DNA of 64,000 nucleotides from Noviherbaspirillum pedocola (GTDB lineage Bacteria > Pseudomonadota > Gammaproteobacteria > Burkholderiales > Burkholderiaceae_D). The first letter of the stretch is position 1; each line of letters begins with the position of its first letter. The notes below the pieces were generated by a model. That model did no database searches. It was not told the DNA's origin and saw nothing but the letters and a program-made list of their open reading frames with translations. The translations under genes were made by a program, and so were the position numbers. This document shows, in pieces, positions 40,789 through 49,784 of the stretch. The DNA lies in NCBI RefSeq assembly GCF_016632335.1, contig NZ_JAEPBG010000008.1:124001-188000 (forward strand). Direction: 5' to 3'.

Positions 40789-42069
40789 TCAGACCGTCTG
40801 CGTGGCAGGCTTCACCGTGGCATGCGCGGTTTCATCGAAGCGGTTCTGCGGCCGCATCGTGAAGGCGCACACCGCGCCGAGCAGCATCAGCGCCATCGAG
40901 AACTCGAACGGCAGTTCCCAGTTGCCGGTCTTGTCGATCAGCCAGCCGCCGAGCACCGGGCTGATGATTGCGGCCAGGGCCGAACCGGTATTCATCATGC
41001 CGCTGGCGGTGCCTGAAAACTTCGGCGCGATATCCATCGGGATCGACCACATCGGGCCGATGGTGAACTCGATGAAGAAGAAGCCCAGCGCCAGGCAAAT
41101 GGTCGAGACCGTCAGGTCATGCACGAACATCAGCGGCAACAGCGAAGCCAGGGTTAGCAGCATGCAGATCACCACGACGTTGCGGCGCGCCACATTCAGG
41201 TTGCCGGTCTTGTGCAGCAGATGGTCGGAGACGATGCCGCCCAGGGTGTCGCCAACCACGCCGGCCAGGAACACCGCGGAAGCGAACACCGCGGACTTTT
41301 TCAGATCGAGGTTGTAGCTGTGCAGGAAGTACTGTGGAATCCAGCTCAGGAACAGCCACAGCACCCAGCCGTAGCAGAAGTAGACGATGGTCACCGGCAT
41401 CATGCGCTTGAACAGCGGCCCCCAGGGCACCTTCGGACGGTCCTTGAAGTGGCCGTACGGCGGCAGCTGGCGCAGCTCTTCCTGCGTGATCGCCGGATGG
41501 TCGGAAGGATTGTCGCGGAAGTACCAGGCCCACCATGCGACCCACACCAGGCTGACGCAGCCAAGCACGACGAAGGAACCGCGCCAGGACAGCGCCGCGA
41601 TCAGCGCCACCACCATCGGCGGCGTGATCGCGTTGCCGATGCGGGCGCACGCATGGGTGATGCCCTGCGCGAAGCCGCGCTTGCCCGGCGTGGTCCAGCT
41701 GGCCATCGCGCGGGTCGCGGTCGGGAAGGTTGCGCCTTCGCCGAGACCGAGCAGCATGCGCGCGATGATCATCGTGGTGAAGCCGCCGACCAGGCCGGTC
41801 AGGATGGTGGCGCCGGCCCAGATGAAGGCGCAGATCGACAGCGTCTTGCGCGGCCCGTACTTGTCCCCGAGCCAGCCGCCGATCACCTGGAACACCAGGT
41901 AGGGATAGGCGAAGGCCGAGAACACGAAGCCGAGTTCAGTCTTGGAAAGGCCGAACTCCTTGCCGAAGGCCGCCGCGGCGGTGCTGACGTTGACGCGGTC
42001 CACATAGGTGATGAAGTACATGACGCATAGCAGAATCAGCACATGCGTCGTTGCGCGTTTGCTCTTCAT
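40789..42069 (-). CDS. MFS transporter, anion:cation symporter (ACS) type
   Basis: A 426-residue permease with 12 membrane segments. It matches the ACS family that imports sugar acids, phthalates and hydroxy acids: YVDRVNVSTAAAAFGKEFGLSKTELG in the first loop, GDKYGPRKTL and LLGLGEGATFPTATRAMASW. The locus predicts an organic-acid substrate. GGAGACAAC precedes the ATG at 42069. It lies 61 bp after the aminotransferase gene. Confidence 0.9.
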   Translation of the reverse strand: MKSKRATTHVLILLCVMYFITYVDRVNVSTAAAAFGKEFGLSKTELGFVFSAFAYPYLVFQVIGGWLGDKYGPRKTLSICAFIWAGATILTGLVGGFTTMIIARMLLGLGEGATFPTATRAMASWTTPGKRGFAQGITHACARIGNAITPPMVVALIAALSWRGSFVVLGCVSLVWVAWWAWYFRDNPSDHPAITQEELRQLPPYGHFKDRPKVPWGPLFKRMMPVTIVYFCYGWVLWLFLSWIPQYFLHSYNLDLKKSAVFASAVFLAGVVGDTLGGIVSDHLLHKTGNLNVARRNVVVICMLLTLASLLPLMFVHDLTVSTICLALGFFFIEFTIGPMWSIPMDIAPKFSGTASGMMNTGSALAAIISPVLGGWLIDKTGNWELPFEFSMALMLLGAVCAFTMRPQNRFDETAHATVKPATQTV

Positions 42070-42130
42070 GTTGTCTCCGGTTGTTTTATAGGTGTTGTCG
42101 TTATCTTTGCTGCTGTGCTGCTGTGATGGC

Positions 42131-43357
42131 TTATGCGGCTTTCTGCAACTTCGCAGCGCCGGGCGCGGTGGACGCCAGATGCGCCATCGCCGCCAGCACG
42201 CCGCCCTTCTGGTGCGGCACGCCGGCAAGCTCGAAGCCCATCTCGACGCCGGACAAGGTGCCCATCAGGGTCAGGTCGTTGAAGTCGCCGAGATGGCCGA
42301 TGCGGAACACCCAGCCCGACACTTTCGACAGGCCCTGGCCGAGCGACATGTTGAAGTTCTCCAGCACCACCTTGCGGAAGGCGTCGGCGTTGTAGTGCTG
42401 CCCGGACGCATCCTTCGGCATCACCACCGCAGTCAGCACGCCGCTGTATTCGGCCGGGTTCTGGCACAGCACTTCCATGCCCCAAGCCTCTACCGCGGCG
42501 CGTGTCGCGGCCGCATGGCGCTGGTGGCGCGCGAACACGTTAGTCAAGCCTTCCTCGAGCAGCATGTCGCAAGCCTCGGACAGGCCGTACAGCAGGTTCG
42601 TGGCCGGGGTATAGGGCCAGAAGCCGTTCTTGTTGGATTCCAGGATTTCGTCCCAGCCCCAGTAAGCCTTGGGCAGCTTCGCATTGCGCGAGGCGGCGAT
42701 TGCCTTCTGCGACACGGCATTGAAGGAAATGCCCGGCGGCAGCATCAGGCCCTTCTGCGAGCCGCTGACGGTGACATCGACGCCCCATTCATCGTGGCGG
42801 TAGTCGACGGAGCCGAGACCAGAGATGGTATCGACCAGCAGCAGCGCCGGATGCCTGGCGCGGTCGATCGCGCGGCGCACCGCGGCGATATCCGAGGTCA
42901 CGCCGGTCGAGGTTTCGTTGTGCACCACGCAGACCGCCTTGATCTTGTGTTCCTTGTCTTCGGCCAGGCGCGCCTCGATCTTCGATGCATCGACGCCGCG
43001 GCGCCAGTCGTTGCCGATGAACTCGGACTGCAGACCCAGCTTGTCGGCGATCTTCTTCCACAGGGTGGCGAAATGGCCGGTCTCATACATCAGCACCGCG
43101 TCGCCCGGCGAGAGCGTATTGACCAGCGCTGCTTCCCAGGCGCCGGTGCCCGAGCCCGGATAAATCACGACCGGCGATTCAGTCTGGAAAATCTTGCGTA
43201 TGTCGGCCAGCACCTTCTTGCCCAGCGCCTGAAATTCCGGACCGCGATGGTCGATCGTTGGATAATCCATGGCCCGCAGGATGCGGTCAGGGACGGTGGA
43301 AGGTCCCGGGATCTGCAGGAAATGACGACCTGCGGGATGAGAATTCAGCTTCAGCAT
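42131..43357 (-). CDS. Class V aminotransferase, serine/alanine-glyoxylate type
   Basis: A 408-residue PLP enzyme. The PLP lysine lies in SGSQKGLMLPPG, and IPGPSTVPDRILRAM and YPGSGTGAWEAAL match serine-glyoxylate/alanine-glyoxylate aminotransferases. It transfers an amino group to or from a 2-oxo acid such as glyoxylate or hydroxypyruvate. AGGAC precedes the ATG at 43357. It is the first gene of the leftward operon and divergent from the GntR gene. That the neighbouring dehydrogenase makes its 2-oxo substrate is an inference. Confidence 0.88.
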   Translation of the reverse strand: MLKLNSHPAGRHFLQIPGPSTVPDRILRAMDYPTIDHRGPEFQALGKKVLADIRKIFQTESPVVIYPGSGTGAWEAALVNTLSPGDAVLMYETGHFATLWKKIADKLGLQSEFIGNDWRRGVDASKIEARLAEDKEHKIKAVCVVHNETSTGVTSDIAAVRRAIDRARHPALLLVDTISGLGSVDYRHDEWGVDVTVSGSQKGLMLPPGISFNAVSQKAIAASRNAKLPKAYWGWDEILESNKNGFWPYTPATNLLYGLSEACDMLLEEGLTNVFARHQRHAAATRAAVEAWGMEVLCQNPAEYSGVLTAVVMPKDASGQHYNADAFRKVVLENFNMSLGQGLSKVSGWVFRIGHLGDFNDLTLMGTLSGVEMGFELAGVPHQKGGVLAAMAHLASTAPGAAKLQKAA

Positions 43358-43400
43358 GCTTGTCCTGTCGTGAAGAATGGCAACGCGGTTAATCGGAGTT

Positions 43401-43413
43401 TTTGCATACAATA
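43401..43413. promoter_or_regulatory. Candidate GntR operator, aminotransferase side
   Basis: TTTGCATACAATA lies 44 bp upstream of the aminotransferase start codon. It shares the core G-N-ATACAAT with a second site at 43485-43498. GntR/FCD regulators favour such GTATAC-centred sequences. Confidence 0.5.
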
Positions 43414-43484
43414 CCTCCTTAAACTGTCATGTCAACAAAAACTTCGGGGCAATTCGCGGGAGATTTGGCCTTATCGCCAGAATA

Positions 43485-43498
43485 AATCGTATACAATC
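43485..43498. promoter_or_regulatory. Candidate GntR operator, regulator side
   Basis: AATCGTATACAATC contains the symmetric core GTATAC and lies 14 bp before the GntR start codon. With the related site at 43401 it would let one regulator control both divergent operons and itself. Confidence 0.55.
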
Positions 43499-43511
43499 GG
43501 CTCGAACTGCT

Positions 43512-44228
43512 ATGAACCAAACCGAAATTCCTGTTGAAGCCCTAACGAGCGCGGACCGCAAGGGACTGGCGCTGGCCACCTGCTCCCGGCTGCGCGGCAT
43601 GATCATCGAAGGCGTGCTCGCGCCCGGCGCCCGGCTCAATGAACGGGTGCTGTGCGAACAGCTGCAGGTGTCGCGCACGCCACTGCGCGAAGCATTCAAG
43701 ACCCTGGCCGGCGAAGGTTTGATCGAGCTGCTGCCGAATCGCGGCGCCATCGTTGCGCAGCTGTCGCTGGTCGAGATCGAGGAATCGTTTGATGTGATGG
43801 GCGCGCTCGAAGGCTTCGCCGGCGAGCTGGCCTGCGCCAAGATCACCGAGGACGAGTTGCGGGAGATCCGCGCGCTGCATTACGAGATGCTGGCCGCGCA
43901 TGCGCGGCGCGACCTGCCGACGTATTACCGCCTGAACCACGAGATCCACGACCTGATCAACAGCGCGGCGCGCAATACGGTGCTCACCGGCACCTACAAG
44001 GGGCTCAATGCCCGGCTGCAGAGCCTGCGCTTTCGCTCCAACTTCAATCAGGAAAAATGGGACAAGGCGGTGAAGGATCACAGCGAGATGCTGGAACTGC
44101 TGGAAAAACGTGACGGCGAAGGCTTGCGCCGGGTGCTGATGCGGCACCTGAAGAGCAAGCGCGACACCGTCCTGGCCAATCTGCGCGACGAGTCCAGCGC
44201 GCAGCCCGAAGGAATCCCCGAATCATGA
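43512..44228 (+). CDS. GntR family regulator, FCD/FadR subfamily
   Basis: A 238-residue regulator. The N-terminal winged HTH (RLNERVLCEQLQVSRTPLREAFKTLAGEGLIELLPNRG) is classical. The C-terminal FCD ligand domain is all-helical and has the metal-site residues spread as in the family (LNHEIHDLI and DHSEMLELL). FCD regulators usually bind organic acids. Its stop overlaps the dehydrogenase start by 4 bp (ATGA). It probably represses the divergent aminotransferase operon until its ligand is present. There is no clear ribosome site before 43512. Confidence 0.9.
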   Translation: MNQTEIPVEALTSADRKGLALATCSRLRGMIIEGVLAPGARLNERVLCEQLQVSRTPLREAFKTLAGEGLIELLPNRGAIVAQLSLVEIEESFDVMGALEGFAGELACAKITEDELREIRALHYEMLAAHARRDLPTYYRLNHEIHDLINSAARNTVLTGTYKGLNARLQSLRFRSNFNQEKWDKAVKDHSEMLELLEKRDGEGLRRVLMRHLKSKRDTVLANLRDESSAQPEGIPES

Positions 44229-47200
44229 ATGCCGAAGTCCCGTCGAAAGTGCTGTTGCGCGGCGAGTTGCAAAGCCGCATGGCCTGCAGCGATCTTGCCG
44301 CCAAACTGTCGCAACACACCGGCGGTGAAGTACTGTTCGACCGCTACTCGCGCGGCCGCTATGCCACCGATGCATCGATCTACCAGATCGAGCCGGTCGG
44401 CGTGTTCATTCCAAAGACCGAAGAAGATGCGGTCCGCGCCATTGAACTGGCACGCACGGCGCGCGTGCCGGTACTGGCACGCGGAGGCGGCACCAGCCAG
44501 TGCGGGCAGACCGTCGGCGAAGCGCTGATCATCGACAACAGCAAGTACCTGAACGGCGTCATCGATTTCGACCGCGACGCGATGACGGTCACCGTGCAGC
44601 CCGGCATCGTGCTCGACCATTTGAACGCGTGGCTGAAGCCGCATGGCCTGTGGTTCCCGGTCGATGTGTCGACCGCCGCGCAATGCACCATCGGCGGCAT
44701 GGCCGGCAACAACTCCTGCGGCTCGCGCAGCCTGCATTACGGGAACATGGTGCACAACGTGCTCGGCATCGATGCGCTGCTTGCGGATGGCACCGAAGCG
44801 CATTTCGGCGCGATCGATGCGATGCGTGATGCCGCTGCGCCGCGTCTGCGCGCGCTGGTGCAAACCATCGAAGCCGTGGCCGCGCGCCATCGCGACGAGA
44901 TCGCCGCGCGCTATCCGCGCGTGATGCGCCGCGTCGGCGGCTATAACCTCGATGTGTTCCATCCGCAATCCGAGCGACCCTATACCGCGGACGGCAGCGT
45001 GAACCTCGCGCATCTGCTGGTCGGCTCGGAAGGCACGCTGGCCTATACCCGGCGCATCAAGCTAAAACTGTCGCCGCTGCCCAAGGCCAAGGCGCTGGGC
45101 GTGGTCAACTTCACCGATTTCCATCGTGCGATGGATGCAGCCCAGCACATCGTCAAGCTCGGACCGGTCGCTGTGGAACTGGTGGATCGCACCATGATCG
45201 AGCTGGCCCGCAACAACCCGGCCTTCCGCCCCACCATCGAAAAGGCCCTGATCGGCGCGCCCGACGCGATCCTGCTGGTCGAATTCGCCGGCGAGGACCG
45301 CGCCACGCAACTGCGCGGCCTGAAGGCGCTGACCGAGCTGATGGTCGACCTCGGCATGCCGGGCAGCGTGGTCGAGATGCCGGACGAGCGCGAGCAGAAA
45401 GAATTGTGGGAAGTGCGCAAGGCGGGCCTGAACATCATGATGAGCCTGAAGGGCGACAACAAGCCGGTGTCCTTCATCGAAGACTGCGCGGTGCCGCTGG
45501 AGCACCTGGCTGAATACACTGCGCGCCTGACCGAAGTCTTCGCGCGCCACGGCACGCGCGGCACCTGGTATGCGCATGCATCGGTCGGCACGCTGCATGT
45601 GCGGCCCATCCTCGACATGCGCCGCGACGGCAGCGCCAAAATGCGCGCCATCGCCGAGGAAGCGGCGGCGCTGGTGCGGCAATACAAGGGCGCCTTCTCG
45701 GGCGAGCATGGCGACGGTCTGGTGCGCAGCGAATGGGTCGACTGGCAATTCGGCGAGCGCATGATGGGCGCGTTCTGCGAGATCAAGGATGCCTTCGATC
45801 CGGAAGGCCTGATGAACCCGGGCAAGATCGTGCGCGCGACGAAGATGGATGACGCGTCACTGTATCGCTTCAAGCCTGGCTACCGCGAAGCGCCGCTGCA
45901 GACCGCGCTCGACTGGTCCGCATGGAATGTGCAGAGCAACCCGGTAACCGAGGAGAGCAGCGCGCCCGGCACCGGCGGCGACGCGACCGGCGGCTTCGCC
46001 AAGGCCATCGAGATGTGCAACAACAATGGCCACTGCCGCAAGTTCGACAGCGGCACGATGTGTCCGAGCTATCGCGTGACAAAGGATGAGCAGCATCTGA
46101 CCCGCGGTCGCGCCAACACGCTGCGCCTGGCGGTGTCGGGGCAGCTCGGGCCAGATGCGCTCACCTCGGAAGCGATGCATGACACGATGGACTTGTGCGT
46201 GTCCTGCAAGGGCTGCAAGCGCGATTGCCCCACTGGGGTCGACATGGCGCGCATGAAGACCGAGTTCCTGTACCACTACCGCAAGAAGCATGGCCTGAAG
46301 CTGAAGGACAAGCTTGTGGCCTACCTGCCGCGCTATGCGCCCTGGGCTGCGCGCTTAGCGCCATTGGCCAATCTGCGCGATGCGCTGCCAGGCGTGGCGC
46401 GCGCCACCGAAGGACTGCTCGGCTTCACCGCGCGGCGCAAGCTGCCGCAGTGGCGCGGCGACACCTTCCTGAAGACGTGTTCCCCGAAAGCTGCGGGCAC
46501 GCGCGAAGTCGTGCTGTTCGCCGACACCTTCAACAACTATTTCGAGGCTGAGAATGCGCATGCGGCGCTGAAGGTGCTGGAGGCCGCGGGATACCGCGTG
46601 CATATTGCGCAGGCCAAGGATGAGGCAAGGCCGCTGTGCTGCGGCCGCACCTATCTGTCCGCGGGGCTGGTCGATGAAGCGAAGGCCGAAGCGCGGCGCA
46701 CGATAGCCGCGCTGCGTCCGCACCTGGAGCGCGGCCTGCCCATCGTCGGCCTGGAGCCATCATGCCTGTTGACGATGCGCGATGAGTTCCTGGCATACGG
46801 CTTCGGCGAGGACGCGAAGCGGCTGGCGAGCCAGGCATTGCTATTCGAAGAATTCCTTGCGCGCGAAGCGAAGGCGGGCCGGCTGGAATTGAAGCTGAAA
46901 GCCTTGCCGCAGAAGACCGCGCTCTTGCACGGCCATTGCCATCAGAAAGCCTTCGATGCCTTCAAGCCGGTGCAGACCGTGCTGGCGCTGGTGCCAGGGC
47001 TCGAAGTGAAGACGGTGGAAAGCAGCTGCTGCGGCATGGCCGGCAGCTTTGGATACGACCCGCAGCATTACGAGGTCTCGATGCGCATGGCCGAGAGCGC
47101 GCTGCTGCCGGCGGTGCGCGCGGCTGATGCGGATACGCTGATTGTCGCGGATGGCACCAGTTGCCGGCACCAGATCGGCGATGGCGCGCAGCGCGAAGCG

Positions 47201-47239
47201 GTGCATGTGGCGAGGGTGCTGGCTGCGGCGCTGGGTTGA
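44225..47239 (+). CDS. Fused FAD/iron-sulfur 2-hydroxyacid dehydrogenase (GlcD-GlcF/YdiJ-like)
   Basis: A 1004-residue protein joining two enzyme parts. The first 550 residues are a FAD_binding_4 plus FAD-oxidase C-terminal domain (PVLARGGGTSQCGQTVG, GSRSLHYGNMVHNVLG, SGEHGDGLVRSEW). After that come ferredoxin-type clusters (CNNNGHCRKFDSGTMCPSY and CVSCKGCKRDCPTGVDM) and two CCG-type motifs (LCCGRTYLS and SSCCGMAGSFGY). Length and order match E. coli YdiJ (about 1018 residues), a D-2-hydroxyglutarate dehydrogenase. It would oxidise a D-2-hydroxy acid to a 2-oxo acid and feed electrons to the respiratory chain. The 4-bp overlap with gntR implies dedicated control. Confidence 0.88.
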   Translation: MNAEVPSKVLLRGELQSRMACSDLAAKLSQHTGGEVLFDRYSRGRYATDASIYQIEPVGVFIPKTEEDAVRAIELARTARVPVLARGGGTSQCGQTVGEALIIDNSKYLNGVIDFDRDAMTVTVQPGIVLDHLNAWLKPHGLWFPVDVSTAAQCTIGGMAGNNSCGSRSLHYGNMVHNVLGIDALLADGTEAHFGAIDAMRDAAAPRLRALVQTIEAVAARHRDEIAARYPRVMRRVGGYNLDVFHPQSERPYTADGSVNLAHLLVGSEGTLAYTRRIKLKLSPLPKAKALGVVNFTDFHRAMDAAQHIVKLGPVAVELVDRTMIELARNNPAFRPTIEKALIGAPDAILLVEFAGEDRATQLRGLKALTELMVDLGMPGSVVEMPDEREQKELWEVRKAGLNIMMSLKGDNKPVSFIEDCAVPLEHLAEYTARLTEVFARHGTRGTWYAHASVGTLHVRPILDMRRDGSAKMRAIAEEAAALVRQYKGAFSGEHGDGLVRSEWVDWQFGERMMGAFCEIKDAFDPEGLMNPGKIVRATKMDDASLYRFKPGYREAPLQTALDWSAWNVQSNPVTEESSAPGTGGDATGGFAKAIEMCNNNGHCRKFDSGTMCPSYRVTKDEQHLTRGRANTLRLAVSGQLGPDALTSEAMHDTMDLCVSCKGCKRDCPTGVDMARMKTEFLYHYRKKHGLKLKDKLVAYLPRYAPWAARLAPLANLRDALPGVARATEGLLGFTARRKLPQWRGDTFLKTCSPKAAGTREVVLFADTFNNYFEAENAHAALKVLEAAGYRVHIAQAKDEARPLCCGRTYLSAGLVDEAKAEARRTIAALRPHLERGLPIVGLEPSCLLTMRDEFLAYGFGEDAKRLASQALLFEEFLAREAKAGRLELKLKALPQKTALLHGHCHQKAFDAFKPVQTVLALVPGLEVKTVESSCCGMAGSFGYDPQHYEVSMRMAESALLPAVRAADADTLIVADGTSCRHQIGDGAQREAVHVARVLAAALG

Positions 47240-47537
47240 TGCGGCCGCGCAGGCGATCGACGTGCGGCGCATTGCGCTGCGCGGATGCGCTGCACTTTCG
47301 CTTCGCCCAGGGGGCAATGCAAGACCGTTGAAACGTAGGGTGGGCAAAGCCAACGCGCCTGCTTGAACAACGATGAACGCGTGGGCCGCGCCCACCCTGC
47401 GGAGCTGCTGCATGGGCAATCCGATTTTCCTGGCGGGCCGCGCAACGCCTTCCCGGAAACGATTTCGCGCCACCGTGGGAAGGCTGGCTTCGCAATCACA
47501 CTCCACGCTAAAGCTCCAAACCCAGACTCGACAACCT
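47240..47537. other. Intergenic region between convergent genes, carrying an inverted-repeat unit
   Basis: About 300 bp. It contains the 68-bp paired inverted repeat at 47334-47401. No ORF is credible. No classical terminator is seen for either flanking gene; the repeat hairpin may serve. Confidence 0.45.
47334..47401. repeat. Paired inverted repeat, CGTAGGGTGGGC family
   Basis: A 24-bp arm starting CGTAGGGTGGGC (47334-47357) is matched by an inverted copy (47378-47401, ending GCCCACCCTGCG), with 20 bp between. The two arms differ at only a few positions. The core resembles the CGTAGGTTGGGC repeats at 62669-62829 in this window, so this is a dispersed intergenic repeat family. Confidence 0.7.
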
Positions 47538-48743
47538 TCAGGCCTTCCCGCCCGGCACCGCCGTCAGCACTGCCGGTCGCTGCGGCGGCGGCTGCAGGTT
47601 CTTCTCGTACAGCGTCGCGATCATGTCCGACTGCGTCAGCATGCCGACCAGCCGGCGATCTGCGTCCAGCACCGGGATCGAATGCAGCCCCGCATCCGAC
47701 ATCAGCGGCACCAGGTCCACCACCGGCTGATCCTGGAACGCGGTGCGCACCTCGCGATTCATGATCTGCCCCACCACTTCCGGCTTGGCCGAATGTGTGT
47801 TCTTCACCGGCTGCAACAGCTTGGCCATCGCGCCCTTCAGACCCGTGTGGTTGTCCGGCTGCGCATGGTTGATGAAGTCGGCCTTGGTCACGATGCCGAT
47901 CACATGCTGGCCCTTGGTCACTACCGGCAGCGCGGTGAGGCGATGGCTGTGCAGGATTTGCCATGCCTCATTGAGCGAAGTGCCGTACTCGACCGACAGC
48001 ACATCGCGCGACATCACATCGCTGCAGGCGATCACGCCAAAGCGGCGCTGATACGCATGGCGCTCGGTCTCCAGCAGGATCGCCTGCAGGTCTTCACGGC
48101 TGATGTCGAGCACTTCGTTGTAGCGCGCCAGCGTGGCGTCGAGGTCTTCGGGCGTAATGCCGAGACGGCGCAGCGGCGGCGCGTCTTTCGTGTCATGGCT
48201 CACCGCCACGCTGGGCGTGGCCACATGCGGATACTTGCGGCCGGTCGCATTGTTGTAGAACAGCGCGGTGGCCAGGAGCAGGAAGGAATTGATCAGCACC
48301 GGCGCGGCGACGAAGTTGTAGCCCATCGCATGAATAGCCGGGCCACCGAGCACCGCGGTCAATGCCACCGCGCCACTGGGCGGATGCAGGCAGCGCATCC
48401 AGAACATCGCAAAGATCGCCAGGCCGCCGGCCAGGCCCGCCGCCAGCACCGGCGCGCCGACAAGCTTGCCGACGGTCACGCCGATGAGCGAAGCCACCAG
48501 GTTGCCGCCGATGATGGACCACGGCTGCGCCAGCGGGCTCGACGGCACCGCGAACAGCAGCACCGAAGATGCCCCCATCGGCGCGATCAGCATGGCCGCG
48601 CCCAGCGTGTTGCCGAGCAGCAGATGCGTGACGATACCGGTCAGCACCAGCCCGAACAGCGCGCCAGTGGAGGCGCGCATCCGTTCGAAACGGTCGATGT
48701 GGGCGGCGGCGGGCCAAAAGCGTTTCAGGAAGTTCTCAGTCAA
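47538..48743 (-). CDS. HPP family membrane protein with two CBS domains
   Basis: A 401-residue protein. Residues 1-175 hold an HPP-type membrane domain with four or five helices and the defining CLHPPSGAVALTAVLGG. Residues 220-390 hold a pair of CBS domains (CSDVMSRDVLSVEYGTSLNEA and VGQIMNREVRTAFQDQPVVDL), which bind adenine nucleotides or similar ligands. HPP proteins have been linked to nitrite transport. The start codon appears to be TTG at 48743, with GGAG 11 nt upstream. The PAS protein gene lies immediately upstream on the same strand. Confidence 0.87.
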   Translation of the reverse strand: MTENFLKRFWPAAAHIDRFERMRASTGALFGLVLTGIVTHLLLGNTLGAAMLIAPMGASSVLLFAVPSSPLAQPWSIIGGNLVASLIGVTVGKLVGAPVLAAGLAGGLAIFAMFWMRCLHPPSGAVALTAVLGGPAIHAMGYNFVAAPVLINSFLLLATALFYNNATGRKYPHVATPSVAVSHDTKDAPPLRRLGITPEDLDATLARYNEVLDISREDLQAILLETERHAYQRRFGVIACSDVMSRDVLSVEYGTSLNEAWQILHSHRLTALPVVTKGQHVIGIVTKADFINHAQPDNHTGLKGAMAKLLQPVKNTHSAKPEVVGQIMNREVRTAFQDQPVVDLVPLMSDAGLHSIPVLDADRRLVGMLTQSDMIATLYEKNLQPPPQRPAVLTAVPGGKA

Positions 48744-48803
48744 TCTCTTGCTCCGGGATGGGAAGCGGCCATGGGTGGGCGCATGGATATGAAGGATGCT
48801 GGT

Positions 48804-49235
48804 TTACTGCTTCAGCCTGGCTTCAAGATCATTGACGCGGCGCTTGAGCTCGCGTTCCTCGGCCCAGCGCTGGGTTTCATCACGCACGACGGCGACGATG
48901 GCCGACACCTTGCCATCCGGCGCATGCAGCATCGCCACGGTAAAGGCGATAGACAGCGTATGCCCATCCCTGTGCAGCGCCGGCACGCGCAACAAGTCAT
49001 TGCCGTAACGGGTCTGACCGGTTTCCATGGTCTTGTGATAGCCGTCCCAATGCCGTTGGCGCTGCCGTTCCGGGATGATGATGTCGAGCGACTTGCCCAT
49101 CGCCTCTTCCTGGCTGAAGCCAAAGATGCGCGTTGCGGCGGCATTCCAGTAGATGATGTCGCCAGCGGCGCTGGCTACCACGACGCCCTCGCCGATGCCA
49201 TCGACGAGCTGCCTGAAATCGAGGTTGGTCTCCAT
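48804..49235 (-). CDS. Single PAS-domain protein
   Basis: A 143-residue soluble protein: one PAS domain (IGEGVVVASAAGDIIYWNAAATRIFGFSQEEA, ending VVRDETQRW) and a C-terminal helix that can form a coiled coil (EERELKRRVNDLEARLKQ). It has no output domain. Such proteins may sense redox or ligands and pass the signal by dimerisation. It precedes the HPP-CBS gene by 60 bp and is likely co-transcribed. Confidence 0.82.
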   Translation of the reverse strand: METNLDFRQLVDGIGEGVVVASAAGDIIYWNAAATRIFGFSQEEAMGKSLDIIIPERQRQRHWDGYHKTMETGQTRYGNDLLRVPALHRDGHTLSIAFTVAMLHAPDGKVSAIVAVVRDETQRWAEERELKRRVNDLEARLKQ

Positions 49236-49784
49236 GATCGAAATTTCCCAGTAGATGAATAAGGGTCAGTGAAAACATGCCAGCGCAATGGGCACGGCAT
49301 GCACGGAATCAGATGCGGGTTGCAGGGAAGGATGCACTCTCTTGAACCAGGCTCGCCAGCGCATGCCTGGTTGGAGCAGGAAGCGGCGATGCGGGCGAGT
49401 AGGAACGGCGTTTGCGAGGCATGAAACCCATAGGCATGGCTTAAAGAAATTTTCCGGCGAAATTATGCCTTTCTAGTGCATATTTAAACAATAAAAAATA
49501 TTGGATTTTTGTATTCAAGATTTTGATGGAAACGATATGCCCGGCTTGCGTCGTCGTGGACAGCAGGTGTGACGAGGCATGACGGCGCGGTCAGCGCCGA
49601 AGCGACGAGCAGCGACCCGGCCAGCCGAAGCCAACGGCCTCCCCACTCTCCTGTCGAAAGCAGATTGCAGCATCGCTACGCTTTTTCTCAAGAATGGTGT
49701 GAATCCAGTACATGGCGTATTTTTAGGGATGACATCGGCATGGAAAAGGATCAGCAGTCTCCATTTCATTCATCGCCGCGCCTG
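49236..49784. other. Intergenic region with an AT-rich core
   Basis: About 550 bp. The part 49440-49530 is strongly AT-rich and probably holds the promoter of the leftward PAS gene. The part 49550-49680 is GC-rich with no ribosome site or recognisable protein in any frame. I see no terminator or repeat. Confidence 0.4.

Noticed and set aside
42092-43537. 481-codon plus-strand frame over the aminotransferase gene
   Set aside because: Shadow of a gene with a clear PLP motif on the other strand.
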